Assembly (NCBI GenBank): GCA_030159075.1
Contig: BROG01000632.1
Location: 265,501-329,500 of the forward strand
Direction: 5' to 3'
Length of the DNA: 64,000 nt
DNA from: Atrina japonica
Taxonomy: Eukaryota; Mollusca; Bivalvia; Pterioida; Pinnidae
Position 1 is the stretch's first letter; every line of letters starts with the position of its first letter. Made by a program: the position numbers and the translations under genes. Positions 53,001 to 59,200 of the stretch are shown here, piece after piece. A model generated the notes under the pieces. The model saw only the letters and a list, made by a program, of their open reading frames with translations, did no database searches and was not told where the DNA came from.

Positions 53001-53031
53001 ACCATTTCGGATAGCCTTGTGGAGCGGCCAT
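23252..53031 (-). CDS. RabGAP/TBC-like coiled-coil protein, 20 exons
   Basis: Reconstructed by splice sites and frame; all 20 exons join into one open 2103-base frame (700 residues plus TGA). Exons in order: 53031-52966, 51755-51617, 50904-50644, 47540-47406, 47254-47125, 45641-45542, 44569-44549, 42178-42070, 41340-41248, 40180-40035, 38770-38702, 37496-37415, about 35855-35813, 34131-34069, 29077-28987, 28839-28747, 28364-28330, 26597-26419, 25136-25045, 23407-23252. Residues about 130-400 look like a degenerate RabGAP/TBC domain: PLPLSLRQLAWQLNL near the start and LLYVWDQYMIGLD at about 359-371 match the LR..W and WD motifs of that fold. The catalytic Arg and Gln fingers are not visible, so GTPase activation is doubtful. 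Residues about 451-545 form a Glu/Arg-rich coiled coil, 548-590 is Pro-rich, and the tail (WREERRAKELARNKN) is basic. There is no signal peptide or membrane segment. I do not recognise a named orthologue. It starts 119 bases from B3GLCT on the other strand. Confidence 0.8.
23531..23621. repeat. Palindromic element P1
   Basis: Contains tcacccctttgtatctaaat, accaatctattatggtctgt and tggaagggt. It lies in the last intron of the TBC-like gene. Confidence 0.55.
23880..24012 (+). repeat. Dispersed repeat R1, left part
   Basis: Matches 21203-21333 (tatacaataacaaaatagag, cataacaactcttaaattc, gaaaattgcttgaaaaacc). The right part resumes at 24462; about 450 bases including a SINE sit between. Confidence 0.5.
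24235..24345 (-). mobile_element. tRNA-derived SINE or tRNA pseudogene
   Basis: On the minus strand, tagcgcaattggtaaaagtg fits an A box and tcgttggtttgattcccggt fits a B box, with tRNA-like spacing. It lacks a convincing full cloverleaf and lies within an interrupted repeat, so a SINE or a retroposed tRNA relic is likelier than a working tRNA gene. The body differs from the common SINE. Confidence 0.55.
24462..24640 (+). repeat. Dispersed repeat R1, right part
   Basis: Matches 21523-21690 (ataccacactggacttgacc, tgcctgtgtatagctcttat, aaacatagctaatgcgcctt). Confidence 0.6.
25045..25136 (-). CDS. TBC-like gene, exon 19
   Basis: Acceptor ttattgcag, donor cag|gtccgt. 92 bases, phase 1 in and 0 out, residues 619-649 (VAHAEAKEKTELDKATDGYL at the start). 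Confidence 0.8.
25298..25923 (+). repeat. 18-22-bp minisatellite
   Basis: About 30 units of tgcatcttaagtagacagag type, with variants cttcagtagac, ccccagtagac and ctcaaatagac. Blocks of several units recur in the same order (about 25440-25570 and 25600-25790), so it has a weak higher-order pattern. Intronic in the TBC-like gene. Confidence 0.9.
26041..26355 (-). mobile_element. SINE with a different tRNA head
   Basis: The minus strand has a tRNA-like head (tctagcggtagggcattcga and ctcgagttcaagtcatgaac). A diverged version of the common body follows (gaggtctcatgccacggaat, aaaagaaccctcattgcatt, gtgacatctccatatagtg). The head is not the one used at 1008 or 2699. Confidence 0.7.
26419..26597 (-). 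CDS. TBC-like gene, exon 18 (Pro-rich)
   Basis: Acceptor tttacag, donor aaag|gtttgt. 179 bases, residues 559-618. Begins with Ser/Arg/Gln and contains TPQPQPKPVEK and RTPTPAQTPVE, then a helical-looking NQIIKDFLGRVLLGLDK. Confidence 0.8.
26645..26965 (+). repeat. Degenerate ~60-bp tandem repeat
   Basis: Five or six diverged units contain 'ctgaccaatcag' or 'gaccaatca', each followed by 'ttgctgacatttga' or 'tctgatcagtcataatctat'. An old, decayed array that repeatedly carries CCAAT. Confidence 0.6.
27029..28020 (+). repeat. 55-bp minisatellite, about 18 copies
   Basis: The unit is tataaacacatgtttacaca, gcatcacccatcttgtatgt, aaagtatacaactta (55 bases). Copies differ mainly at gcatcaccc/gcaacaccc/gcatcatcc and aaagta/acagta. 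Near-identity implies recent amplification. Intronic. Confidence 0.97.
28330..28364 (-). CDS. TBC-like gene, exon 17 with GC donor
   Basis: Acceptor tttcag; donor is atcag|gcaagt, a GC-AG intron with an otherwise consensus donor. 35 bases, residues 548-558 (PSPVPSAASYI), phase 0 in and 2 out. The frame only continues if this GC donor is used. Confidence 0.7.
28385..28563 (-). mobile_element. 179-bp MITE
   Basis: Ends cagtaaaacctgctatagcg and ggtttcactg. It is a close inverted copy of 42351-42529, which has the same 179-bp length and an almost identical interior. Non-autonomous DNA transposon, pogo/Tc1-like by its TA-CAGT termini. Confidence 0.75.
28679..28714 (+). repeat. (CT)n microsatellite
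   Basis: About 17 CT units, preceded by acacacac. Confidence 0.95.
28747..28839 (-). CDS. TBC-like gene, exon 16 (coiled coil)
   Basis: Acceptor acgtag, donor cct|gtaagt. 93 bases, residues 517-547, from ERRRRMETERRAQDEIEQL to LRHQKP; strongly helical. Confidence 0.85.
28987..29077 (-). CDS. TBC-like gene, exon 15 (coiled coil)
   Basis: Acceptor ctttccag, donor gag|gtacag. 91 bases. With the two bases carried over it encodes residues 486-516, including EEEEEYMKMAAQDRQRVEKE. Confidence 0.85.
29100..30960. other. Intron of TBC-like gene
   Basis: AT-rich intron. A G15 run with a T-rich left flank lies at about 30089-30103. The open frames at 29314-30151 and 30486-30689 have no splice context or recognisable product. 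Confidence 0.4.
30966..31088 (+). pseudogene. LINE reverse-transcriptase 3' end remnant
   Basis: In frame to a TAA at 31086-31088 the sequence reads YSFIPCTITDWNSLP then SDVLQATSVENFREALLTLL. This is the typical C-terminal end of non-LTR retrotransposon ORF2 proteins (the '..R.WN.LP..V....S...F...L' pattern). Only about 40 codons remain, so the insertion is severely 5'-truncated. It sits in an intron, on the strand opposite the host gene. Confidence 0.65.
31166..31456 (+). mobile_element. tRNA-derived SINE, full length
   Basis: Head gatctggctcagtcggtagc and gtgagtttgagtccag, common body, and tail with AAAC repeats. Intronic, antisense to the TBC-like gene, 78 bases after the LINE remnant. 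Confidence 0.85.
31885..31972. repeat. Palindromic element P1, best copy
   Basis: Ends aaccctttcacccctaggta and ggtctgtagggttgaaaggg+tt are nearly perfect inverted repeats, with accagt/attatggtctg-like inner symmetry. Confidence 0.7.
31973..33515. other. Intron, no feature found
   Basis: AT-rich intron of the TBC-like gene. Part of 33115-33245 (ctcccacactcgcc, gctatgatgtttatac) resembles 33668-33800 and may belong to the duplication described next. Confidence 0.35.
33516..34055 (+). repeat. Diverged ~350-bp direct duplication
   Basis: 33516-33680 and 33868-34045 share 'ggagaaaaaatat/taatca', 'ggaaatctc', 'gatggtaa/catggtaa', 'gaaaccctc.gat', 'atttcct.tccactc' and 'aagaatct.ttgttct'. Two diverged copies in the same orientation. 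Frames on the minus strand here are incidental. Confidence 0.5.
34069..34131 (-). CDS. TBC-like gene, exon 14 (coiled coil)
   Basis: Acceptor ttatttcag, donor cgaag|gtaatg. 63 bases encoding ILQQQKDLETARREQDIKDR (466-485) with split Arg codons at both ends. It needs two bases from the preceding exon; exon 37415 alone supplies one, which is how the short exon at about 35813-35855 was found. Confidence 0.8.
34140..35440. other. Intron of TBC-like gene
   Basis: No repeat or gene recognised. The minus-strand frames at 34184-34885 overlap each other and carry no known motif. The last 400 bases are pyrimidine-rich on the + strand. Confidence 0.35.
35456..35893 (-). repeat. Five tandem copies of an exon-containing unit
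   Basis: Units of 87-89 bases start at 35456, 35543, 35630, 35719 and 35807 (+ coordinates). On the minus strand each holds an acceptor-like aaaccacag, an R/E-rich 43-46-base core and, in four of five, a donor gtaggt. The core encodes DRRKAREEREAERE. Only the first copy in transcription order (35807-35893) has the length and phase that join its neighbours; see the findings. Confidence 0.8.
35813..35855 (-). CDS. TBC-like gene, exon 13 (coiled coil)
   Basis: 43 bases between ccacaag and agag|gtaggt. Joined to the single G from exon 12 it encodes DRRKAREEREAERE (451-464) and leaves 'ag', which makes Arg with the first base of exon 14. This is the only one of five similar units that fits: the others have CAG|G acceptors and 44-46-base cores that break the frame. 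Coordinates are inferred to within a base. Confidence 0.65.
35978..36338 (+). mobile_element. MITE split by an inserted repeat
   Basis: Left end cagtcaaacttgtctata at 35978 and right end caagtttgactg at 36338 match the 178-bp elements at 39834 and 40938. The interior is interrupted from about 36001 to 36174 by repeat R5. Confidence 0.7.
36001..36174 (+). mobile_element. Repeat R5 inserted in a MITE
   Basis: About 170 bases similar to 39448-39615 (cctaagctgattt, tgagaaagtttgccagttta, ctcttcct). 'tctata' occurs at both borders and may be a target-site duplication. Confidence 0.55.
36339..37414. other. Intron of TBC-like gene
   Basis: Apart from the MITE at 36762-36916, only AT-rich sequence. 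37180-37215 and 37345-37375 contain inverted partners (catgtaccacgtgacaac, tcatgtggtacatg) about 160 bases apart, perhaps the ends of another small element. Confidence 0.35.
36762..36916 (+). mobile_element. MITE, right end decayed
   Basis: Left end cagtggaacctctatttaga; interior has gaaagaccacctgcattacg and gagaccacatttcagtggca. Same subfamily as 43577, 43793, 49632 and 53920. Confidence 0.65.
37415..37496 (-). CDS. TBC-like gene, exon 12
   Basis: Acceptor ttttag, donor caag|gtaatt. 82 bases, residues 424-450 (AKHYYKDLYSMLNRDSKAAV then PVLDPTQ), leaving one base. Confidence 0.85.
37775..37990 (+). repeat. Dispersed repeat R4, copy 2
   Basis: Same block order as 6412-6640 (actattttgactatataatc, tttttcatcattca, tgtaaaaaatgaataaata). 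Starts and ends with 'tactcaa..tt', possibly short terminal repeats. Confidence 0.5.
38051..38669 (+). repeat. 55-60-bp minisatellite, about 11 copies
   Basis: Unit agtagtttactgtacaatcg, acaacagtaatgtactgaga, cataataattatgtt. Variants alternate 'agtttactgt' with 'acttcactat'. The array ends about 30 bases before exon 11, close to its donor side. Confidence 0.95.
38702..38770 (-). CDS. TBC-like gene, exon 11
   Basis: Acceptor acatag, donor gag|gtgagt. 69 bases, in phase 0 at both ends, residues 401-423 (PAGLEKVLKEESSKLTIPQL then QYE). Could be skipped without a frameshift. Confidence 0.8.
39034..39106 (+). mobile_element. MITE fragment
   Basis: Nearly identical to 39898-39972 inside the MITE at 39834 (tataaatagagttaa, ggttatgtttgaatggcctt). 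Both ends are missing. Confidence 0.6.
39448..39615 (+). repeat. Dispersed repeat R5
   Basis: Contains accatgaagtctctaacctc, cctcgctggtacctaagctg and gtttgccagtttccctgtgg; matches 36001-36174 and in part 20960-21042. Confidence 0.55.
39834..40011 (+). mobile_element. 178-bp MITE
   Basis: Terminal inverted repeats cagtcaaacttttctataaa and gcaagtttgactg. Interior with 'gacaggtggtctttataaag' and 'ataggcaggtgccctttata'. Flanked by TA on both sides. Confidence 0.75.
40035..40180 (-). CDS. TBC-like gene, exon 10 (WD motif)
   Basis: Acceptor gtttcag, donor tcg|gtatgt. 146 bases, residues 352-400. SYLRPDTLLYVWDQYMIGLD resembles the late WD motif of TBC domains; the rest is a hydrophobic helix. Confidence 0.85.
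40190..40937. other. Intron, no feature found
   Basis: AT-rich, no repeat copies or gene signals recognised. Confidence 0.4.
40938..41115 (+). mobile_element. 178-bp MITE
   Basis: Ends cagtcaaacttgtctataaa and gcaagttttactg; interior as at 39834 with small changes. Confidence 0.75.
41248..41340 (-). CDS. TBC-like gene, exon 9
   Basis: Acceptor tttacag, donor gtt t|gtaagt. 93 bases, residues 321-351 (EKIVATETGSYALLKDGLIT at the start). Confidence 0.85.
41575..41655 (+). repeat. (CAGA)n-like microsatellite
   Basis: Imperfect gacagacaaacagacagaca tract with one internal duplication (gggacagaatta at about 41570 and 41610). Confidence 0.8.
42070..42178 (-). CDS. TBC-like gene, exon 8
   Basis: Acceptor ttttcag, donor aaag|gtaagt. 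109 bases, residues 285-320 (SHNDEITAFVDKVAKMLQTT at the start). Confidence 0.85.
42351..42529 (+). mobile_element. 179-bp MITE
   Basis: Ends cagtaaaacctgtatatagg and gcaggttttactg, flanked by TA. Near-identical inverted partner of 28385-28563 within the same transcript. Confidence 0.8.
42540..43274. other. Intron, no feature found
   Basis: AT-rich intron. A 71-codon minus-strand frame at 42955-42740 has no support. Confidence 0.35.
43275..43360. repeat. Palindromic element P2, diverged
   Basis: Contains attcatcaaccccctgaagt, cacatttggacctg, ttaagtccactga and caggggtgtatga, the P2 pattern. Confidence 0.5.
43402..43493. repeat. Palindromic element P2, diverged
   Basis: Contains gttcactcctaaattatgac, gtctaaatgtgacc and aggggtcgatgtgttaa; the second of two P2 copies 40 bases apart. 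Confidence 0.5.
43577..43740 (-). mobile_element. MITE, minus orientation
   Basis: Right end ctcaagacaggttccactg is intact; the left end (ggagaacctgtcttgagaga) has lost its first bases. Inverted neighbour of 43793-43974. Confidence 0.7.
43793..43974 (+). mobile_element. MITE, plus orientation
   Basis: Terminal inverted repeats cagtggaacctgtcttgaaa and tctcaagacagattccactg, flanked by TA. The pair 43577/43793 forms a head-to-head inverted arrangement. Confidence 0.75.
44549..44569 (-). CDS. TBC-like gene, exon 7 (21-base micro-exon)
   Basis: 'ttttaaag' acceptor and aaa|gtaagt donor frame 21 bases encoding MSPEKRK (278-284), in phase 0 at both ends. The donor is perfect but the acceptor's pyrimidine tract is poor. 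Skipping it keeps the frame, so it may be alternative or false. Confidence 0.5.
44580..45535. other. Intron, no feature found
   Basis: AT-rich with a C9 run at about 44936-44944. No gene signals. Confidence 0.35.
45542..45641 (-). CDS. TBC-like gene, exon 6
   Basis: Acceptor gtttcag, donor gat|gtaagt. 100 bases, residues 244-277 (RKEPPTGRVVALLVEEFISF at the start). Confidence 0.85.
46217..46395 (-). mobile_element. 179-bp MITE
   Basis: Ends cagtaaaaacccgctttagc and caagtttcattg; interior ctgtccccaacagtaccatt. Inverted relative to the copies at 21043, 21334 and 49930. Confidence 0.75.
46631..46880 (-). mobile_element. SINE, 5'-truncated
   Basis: Minus-strand copy of the common SINE from the tail to the B-box half of the head (catgagttcaagtccaggtt). 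About 30 bases of A-box region are missing. Confidence 0.8.
46989..47048 (+). repeat. (TA)n microsatellite
   Basis: About 30 TA units; likely polymorphic and prone to assembly error. It is only 77 bases from exon 5. Confidence 0.98.
47125..47254 (-). CDS. TBC-like gene, exon 5
   Basis: Acceptor ttacag, donor ccag|gtgaaa. 130 bases, residues 201-243. MKAVLSYYHSSQ then DVDHLLVLPFVLV occupies the place where TBC domains carry their YxQ loop, but no Gln finger is present. Confidence 0.85.
47406..47540 (-). CDS. TBC-like gene, exon 4
   Basis: Acceptor ttttcag, donor gtag|gtaagt. 135 bases, residues 156-200. YDYEISQKCDQLINSEPTFS lies where active TBC proteins have the IxxDxxR arginine finger; no matching Arg is seen. 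Confidence 0.85.
47690..48125 (+). repeat. (GAT)n-rich low-complexity tract
   Basis: Imperfect gatgatgatgat runs with phrases such as gattatggggttgtgatgat repeated at 47710, 47795 and 47850. His/Ser-rich minus-strand frames are artefacts. Confidence 0.95.
48130..49631. other. Intron, no feature found
   Basis: AT-rich intron of the TBC-like gene with scattered A-runs. No repeat copies recognised. Confidence 0.35.
49632..49790 (+). mobile_element. MITE, left part
   Basis: Left end cagtgaaacctatcttgaaa and interior as at 43793, ending in 'catatggggtggt'. The right end resumes at about 50120. Confidence 0.65.
49930..50108 (+). mobile_element. 179-bp MITE within another MITE
   Basis: Ends cagtgatacttgtatataac and gctggttttactg, flanked by TA. 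It lies between the separated halves of the MITE at 49632/50111. Confidence 0.75.
50111..50152 (+). mobile_element. MITE, right-end fragment
   Basis: gatggggtgatctctcaaga and caggttccactg match the right end of 43793-43974 and complete the element that starts at 49632. Confidence 0.6.
50254..50346. repeat. Palindromic element P2
   Basis: tttaactcatcaactcctaa against atttaggggtgaataagtta; interior tggactcttctgtaaatcaa matches 20004-20094 in inverted sense. Confidence 0.6.
50644..50904 (-). CDS. TBC-like gene, exon 3
   Basis: Acceptor caccag, donor aaag|gtatga. 261 bases, residues 69-155, ending PLPLSLRQLAWQLNLTNTK, which resembles the first conserved TBC helix (LR..W). Confidence 0.9.
51617..51755 (-). 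CDS. TBC-like gene, exon 2
   Basis: Acceptor ttacaaag, donor ggag|gtaatt. 139 bases, residues 23-68 (EWNSFLRELHDAIQQQLTES at the start). Confidence 0.85.
52008..52088. other. Perfect 21-bp inverted repeat (hairpin)
   Basis: acagcatcaacaaagaaggt+a at 52008-52028 is exactly complementary to 52068-52088. The loop is 39 bases and the next inner pair is also matched. It lies in intron 1 of the TBC-like gene, isolated from other repeats. It could be a small MITE, or an RNA hairpin of pre-miRNA size. Confidence 0.8.
52966..53031 (-). CDS. TBC-like gene, exon 1 (start)
   Basis: ATG at 53031, 22 codons (MAAPQGYPKWLLECKQNISD then SK), donor aaag|gtaata. The start is the first ATG next to the divergent promoter and has no rival nearby. 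Confidence 0.85.
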
Positions 53032-53150
53032 ACTTGTAAACAATCTCGGAGTGAAGGAATTGTTTGTAAGACAGGCTCTGATTCGCCGACAAAAACTGAT
53101 TGACCAATCAGTGGTGTTTTAACATATATCAAAATTCCACATGTACAAAA
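53032..53150. promoter_or_regulatory. Bidirectional promoter
   Basis: Only 119 bases separate the two divergent start codons. The region contains actgattg-ac-caatcagt (53095-53112), a near-palindrome with CCAAT on both strands, the usual NF-Y site of head-to-head housekeeping promoters. There is no clear TATA box for either gene. Confidence 0.65.
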
Positions 53151-53217
53151 ATGATTTCTGCTAGTGCTAGGTGCCCGATTTTGTTTGTGGCTGCAGTGCT
53201 GTGTATAACATTGTCAG
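53151..53217 (+). CDS. B3GLCT: B3GLCT exon 1
   Basis: ATG at 53151; the ATG ten bases earlier hits a stop after seven codons. Encodes the signal peptide; donor cag|gtaggt, one base carried over. Confidence 0.85.
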
Positions 53218-56200
53218 GTAGGTTATTTAACAAAATTAATTTTATAACTTAACACCGAAATATAAAAATATTGGGTTCTAAGCGATTTTAGGTGTAAGTT
53301 ACACCCATTTACAGGTAGCAAAATGTCCGATTTCCCCCTATCTTACTCTCGTACATGTAGTATTTGTAGATCATTTTTGACCGAGCCTATTTCCACTACC
53401 ATTGGGCAAAAAATATGGAAATCTTTCCACACTACCTTCCTGTACAAATTTTGGAAATCTATTCAGTCGCATTTACATGTTCGCACTATTGTCATAATTA
53501 TGTTGTCCCCATTAAGTTGTTTCTTACTCAGAATTTTCGAGTTGAAATGTAAGGCGCTTGATTTTTAAGTGTAAAGGGTGGGTGCCATGCGTTTTAACAT
53601 TTAAGAGCATGAGGATAATAGCTCCTTGCAATTTCACTGATGCCACGAGACAATATTTAACTGGAAGCTTGACCTCGACATTTCAATAGAAATTACTGAC
53701 TGAACATCCGTGAAATACTTGTATACTGATACAGTGTACATGCATCTAGATCTGTTTCATTTCAGTATGTCAGACAGATGAGAAAACAGATACTGAAGCA
53801 CCAACAACTGAAACAGCTGCTGCATCAGATGGTGAGTTTGTTCACAGTCCTGTGATATTACAATTTGCAAATGAACATATGTTCACAAAATCAAATATCT
53901 AGAACAAATATTTGTTTTGCAGTAGAACCTTTCTTGAGAGACCACCCTTTCAGTTTCTGCCGCTGAAATTTGGTCTCACAAAACAGGTAGTATCTTAAAA
54001 AGAGGTTTTACATAGAGAGATGTTTTTCAACTCAGTGGTTTTCAAAATGTGGTCACAAAAGACAGGTGGCCTTTCAAGACATTGGTTACAAGACAGGTTC
54101 CATGGGCAGTATATAATGTGTCTATATAAAGTGTTGTTGTCATATATACAAAATAACTTAACTGTGTGGCTATTGAAGTATTTCTTATAAAGGTAAGTAT
54201 TCACAATGTTGCAAGTCACATTTTCTCAAGATATTCAATTTTGAAAACAGCATTAAACAAACTTGTACATGTACACTTTTTAATTTGGAGTTGCTCTTTC
54301 TATTGTTTATGACCAGTTTATTGTTGTCTGTAGGGTTGAAAGGGTTAAGTCATACCAAAGACAGTTTACCATTTACATTAAGTCATACATGCATTGGTTA
54401 ATCAATACTCTCAGAATGCTTCTTACATGTAGGTAGGGGACATGTATTCATTTACTGGTGAGTACTCTGAGAGCGCTTCATAGGTAGGGGACATGCATTG
54501 ATTTATCACTACTCACAGAATGTTTGTTATTTTTGTTTTACAGGACTTCAACTACAAGATGTTGTGTTTGTTGTCTTATCTCAGACCAACTCCTACCATG
54601 TCAAGAGAGCTGAAGCATTTCAGGAACATTTTAACAAACAACTTGAGGGGTTAGAACAGGTCAGAGTCATTATCATTAAGATGGTTCTTCTCAGATTGTC
54701 GTTTTGAAAATATTATTTTTGCAGAAACTTAACATTTTTTGTTTATTTTATGATATCATTACAGTCAATGTTGTATACAAATGATATCATGAACTGAAAA
54801 AAAACATGCCTTTTTTTCTCTTTACGCTTTCAGTCCCAAAGACCACAGTTATATCTAACACATGAGAAATGGAACTTCATTGGTGGATGGACCGTCATGC
54901 GTCTTATTCCTCTGTAAGTTTGTATTTTCCGTTTTTTTTTCTACATCTGGTCTGGAGGAAGGGGAGGGGTGTTGTGCAATTCAGCAATAAAAAGTATAAT
55001 TGTTATTTATATGTTACTGAAAAATGTAGTGTTATTGTTATTTTTCAGATTTGCAGAGGAATTCAAAAGCAAGTCCTGGGTATTTATATGTGAAGAAGAG
55101 ACTCGTATTGATCTACAAAAACTTGTATTGACACTCAGTCGATATGATCACTCTAAGGTACATTATCATCTGTAGCTTACCTCTACATTGTTCAGGGATG
55201 TGTGTATGGGGAATGGGGGGGGGGGGGGGGGGCTTATGCTATTGCCCTAGTGTCAGGGTCTGTGTTCACCTACTACTACCACTGCTTATACATCTACTAA
55301 ACTTGTTTGATGTATGTATCGTATGATTCTAAGCATATGCTATGCTTCAGATGCTGGATATGAGTCCTGCATAGTTTACAAAAGTTACCCTGTTTTGGAC
55401 ATTAGAGTTTGACTATTTTCGATGCTGTGGTTAAGAAGATTAGTTGAGGTCATTTTAAAAGGTAGGGATGTAGCATATGTTGGTGTGACTTTTGTAATCG
55501 TTTTATATATAGTTTATGTACATGTAGTAGAGCTTTTAATATTTCACATCAGCACTATCAGATGGTACCATGATCTTTGACCTTGTGACCTAGATAATGC
55601 CATTTGACCTACTTCTAATTCAAAAATCCAGTGTCAGAGGTGCAATACTTCTCCCTGGTGGGGTATTGTTGTCTTTTGACAACTCTAGTTAAAGTTGAGC
55701 AATTAATGATATTTTTCATGGTACCATGGTGTTTTAAGGGCCTGGGGAGGACACTATGTATAACAGTACCAATCACACACACACAAAAGAACGTTGTACA
55801 TGTATAATATCTATGTTCCTTATGAGGTAGTTTTTAGCTCGTGGGACGAAAGCTAATGCCATACCCCCGGCAGCAGTGGCATTGTCGTCGGTGCCCGTAG
55901 ACAAAACTTTTACCTGACCCGTATCTTTTTAATTGCATGGGACAGGGGTTTGATATTTTGCATATAGATTTCTTATGACCAGAGCTTTCAATTGGTACCT
56001 TGACCTTTGACCTAGTGATCTGTACCGTGGACTTTGACCTACTTTTCAAAAACTTTAACCTTGGCTATATATTTTAAACCAGGAGGGATAGGTCTTTGAT
56101 ATTTCACATATAGATTTCTTATGACCAGAGCTTTCAATTGGTACCTTGACCTTTGACCTAGTGACCTGTACCTTGGACTTGGACCTACTTTTCAAGAACT

Positions 56201-59200
56201 CTAACCTGAGTTGAAGGAATCCACATATTTACTATACATTAAAACCTGACAGCTGTGGGTAAAACACCTATTTTGAAAATTTACATCCATTTCCGGCAAG
56301 CTTTGTTTGTCTTCTGACAACTCTTGTTCAAACAATCTGAGATGATATTTTTCATGTTATTTGTTAAAATACCTTTTACATTCAGTAAAACAAAATATTT
56401 TGGCACAGATTTAAAATGTTAAATTTTAGTGCATGCAAGCTAAATTTTTATGTGCACTAAAATTATTACATGGCTATGAACAAAAGTACTTAATTACTCA
56501 GCTGTTCAAACCACAAAATTTATACCTCACAAAAAAGTTACAATTGTTGTATTGCTAAATATCAACGTTAACTCATTAGCGCAAAATAAAATTGTTTGAC
56601 AGTATATGTGCATATTCATTGCAGGAATATTTTCTTGGAAAAGGTTTACGAGACAACATACCAACAATTATTCACCATTTCGCCTTTGCTAATAAACTCC
56701 ACGAGTTTCCATATCCTGATTTTGCTGCTGGAGTCGCTCTCAGTAATGCATTGTTTGTCAAGTAAGTATTGTCCAATCCGTAAAACCTGGCGGGGCGGAG
56801 TCTCGTGACCCCTTCCTTGACCTGGACGAGATAGAATATTAGGGAATGCAGCATTACATTAAACAACATTAAAATTACACTGGCTAAAGGAATCATTCCT
56901 ACTTGTCACCATGACTACAGGCATCCAGTGGTGAATAAAATGCATTGTCTGTGAAACCTGTTTTAACAAACAGAATCATTGGTATGGTAATCAAAAAGTT
57001 ACTATGCCAAGCCATGTAATGTGAACCAGACATTAGATTACATGTCTCATGCAGATTTCTTTCTATGTCAGGTCACACCGATTCTTCCCATTTATATTCA
57101 CAAGTGTCTCTGCTCTCATGATAGGTGAAATTTCAATACATCTACTGTGATAGATTTTCTTTGTATTTGGTATGTACAGTTTAGCATACCCTATCTATAC
57201 GAAGAGTAACAAATATTGCTAATTTCTTAAATCTCTGGTCGGGGTTTTGATTTTGATTAGTGTTTTATGCCACACAAATTTTTTTCGGTTATACAGTGGT
57301 GGCCAGTTTTTAATGGTGGAGGAGAGAACACAGTTAAAATGTACCCAGGAAGAGGCCACCGGCCTTCTGCAAGTAAACTCTACACATAATTTTCTGTATT
57401 TTTTTCAATTTCAGATACAACAAAGAGTTTGAAAAATTACGAACAGATTTTTCGATCGATCCAAAACATGAGGTACAATTTTTGCCTTTTTTTGTTGTCC
57501 ACAGTTTCCGTAGTTACTGAAAGTAACGTCTGTTGAATATGATTTCATGAATTACATTGAACTAAAAACATAATATAATTTAAATTGTTTATCTTTCATT
57601 TCCCTGTAAAGTGTCTTACATTTAAAATTTTCTTGTCTTTCAGTTAGCTCTATTTTTCTATAAGGAAGGGAAAGGTGTTAAGTTAACGGAAGTTCCGGAG
57701 TTGTGTACAAATAAAATCACAGACAAATGTGCCACAACTTATCCAGTGTCATTTCCAAATTGTGTAAGTGTGCAAATAATGTATATACAGTACCGTACAG
57801 ATATGTTTCGGACAAAACAAATAAAAGTGCCAGGTCAGATTTTAAGAAATGCATTTAACATATTTAATAGTGTTCACTTGCTTAGTGCTTTATTTTTTAA
57901 ATGGTAGAGCATTTGACTCACAAGCAGAGGGTCCCAAGTGTGATTGCCGACTTCAAAGTGAGGTCCTGTGTCAGACTCAGTTGCAGGCACGGCACATAAT
58001 AGAACCCTTACTGCATTGGTGTCAGTAAATATTTGTGTCTGACCTCACTTAAAACTGGTGACATCTCCGTATAAATCAAAAATTCTCGATGGACTGTAAA
58101 ACAAAAAGATTTTTAGTGCATCTTGCTGAAGATCACGGTCAATCCTCCTTTTGATGTGCCTGAAACTAAAGATCGGACATACCGCTTTGGTCCGTCAGTT
58201 TACTATTTTCTTTTTTCCTTCAAATAACTTAATTTTTTCCCTCAAATTGTAACAGAATTTGATATGTTGCATTGTATCAATGAAATCAAGGAAGAATTTG
58301 ATTATGGTCGACATTTAGAAATGGGACTTTTTAGGACTTAGCTTTCAAGGGCATTAGTGTTTCTCAAACACCTCTTGTTTTGAGTGTGTTTAATTTTGTT
58401 CAGATGTACAATGTAGGCTATCAGTACTTCAGAGTAGTCTATGAAGCTGCTTTACTTCAGTTTATTACAATCATTCATTCACTTTTACAGGGCAAAGCTA
58501 TATCAGAAGATGATTTATTTGTGGGTGTCAAAACATGTGAAAAATTTCACACCACTCGAGGTATATATTTATATATCTATAATAACGTGTCTGGTTTTAT
58601 TTTATTCATTGCTCTTGCTGTTTGTTTGTATATCACCTCTCATTTTACCTGTCTGTTAGTCTACTCAATCTGTCTGCATGTCTGTCTCTCTGTCTATCTA
58701 CCTGTGTGTCTGTTCCCTCTCAGAATGTTTCACATGTAGGGGACATGTATTGATTCATCAGTACTCTCAGAATGCTTCACAGGTAGGGAATGCTACTCTC
58801 AGAATGCTTTAGGTAGGTACATGTATTGATTCATCAGACTCTCCAGGGAAATGTATTAATTCACATACTGTAGAATGGGACAGTGTATTGATTTATACTG
58901 TATGTATGCTTCAGAGGTGCATGTATTGATTATAATGTCTCAATAATGTTTCACAGGTAGGGGACATGTATGATTCATCAGTACTCTGGCTTTACAGGTC
59001 AATAACTCTACTGTAAAGAAATAGAAGTGTAAATCAGTACTGTATGGATAGGGGACATGTGCATTAATAGTCTCAATAATGATTCAAGGTAGGGGGACTG
59101 TTATTCATCAGTACTCTCAGAATGCTTTACAGTCACCTCAATACTCTAAGAATATCATGTAGGGGATATTGATTCATCAATAAAGAATGTCAATAAAAAC

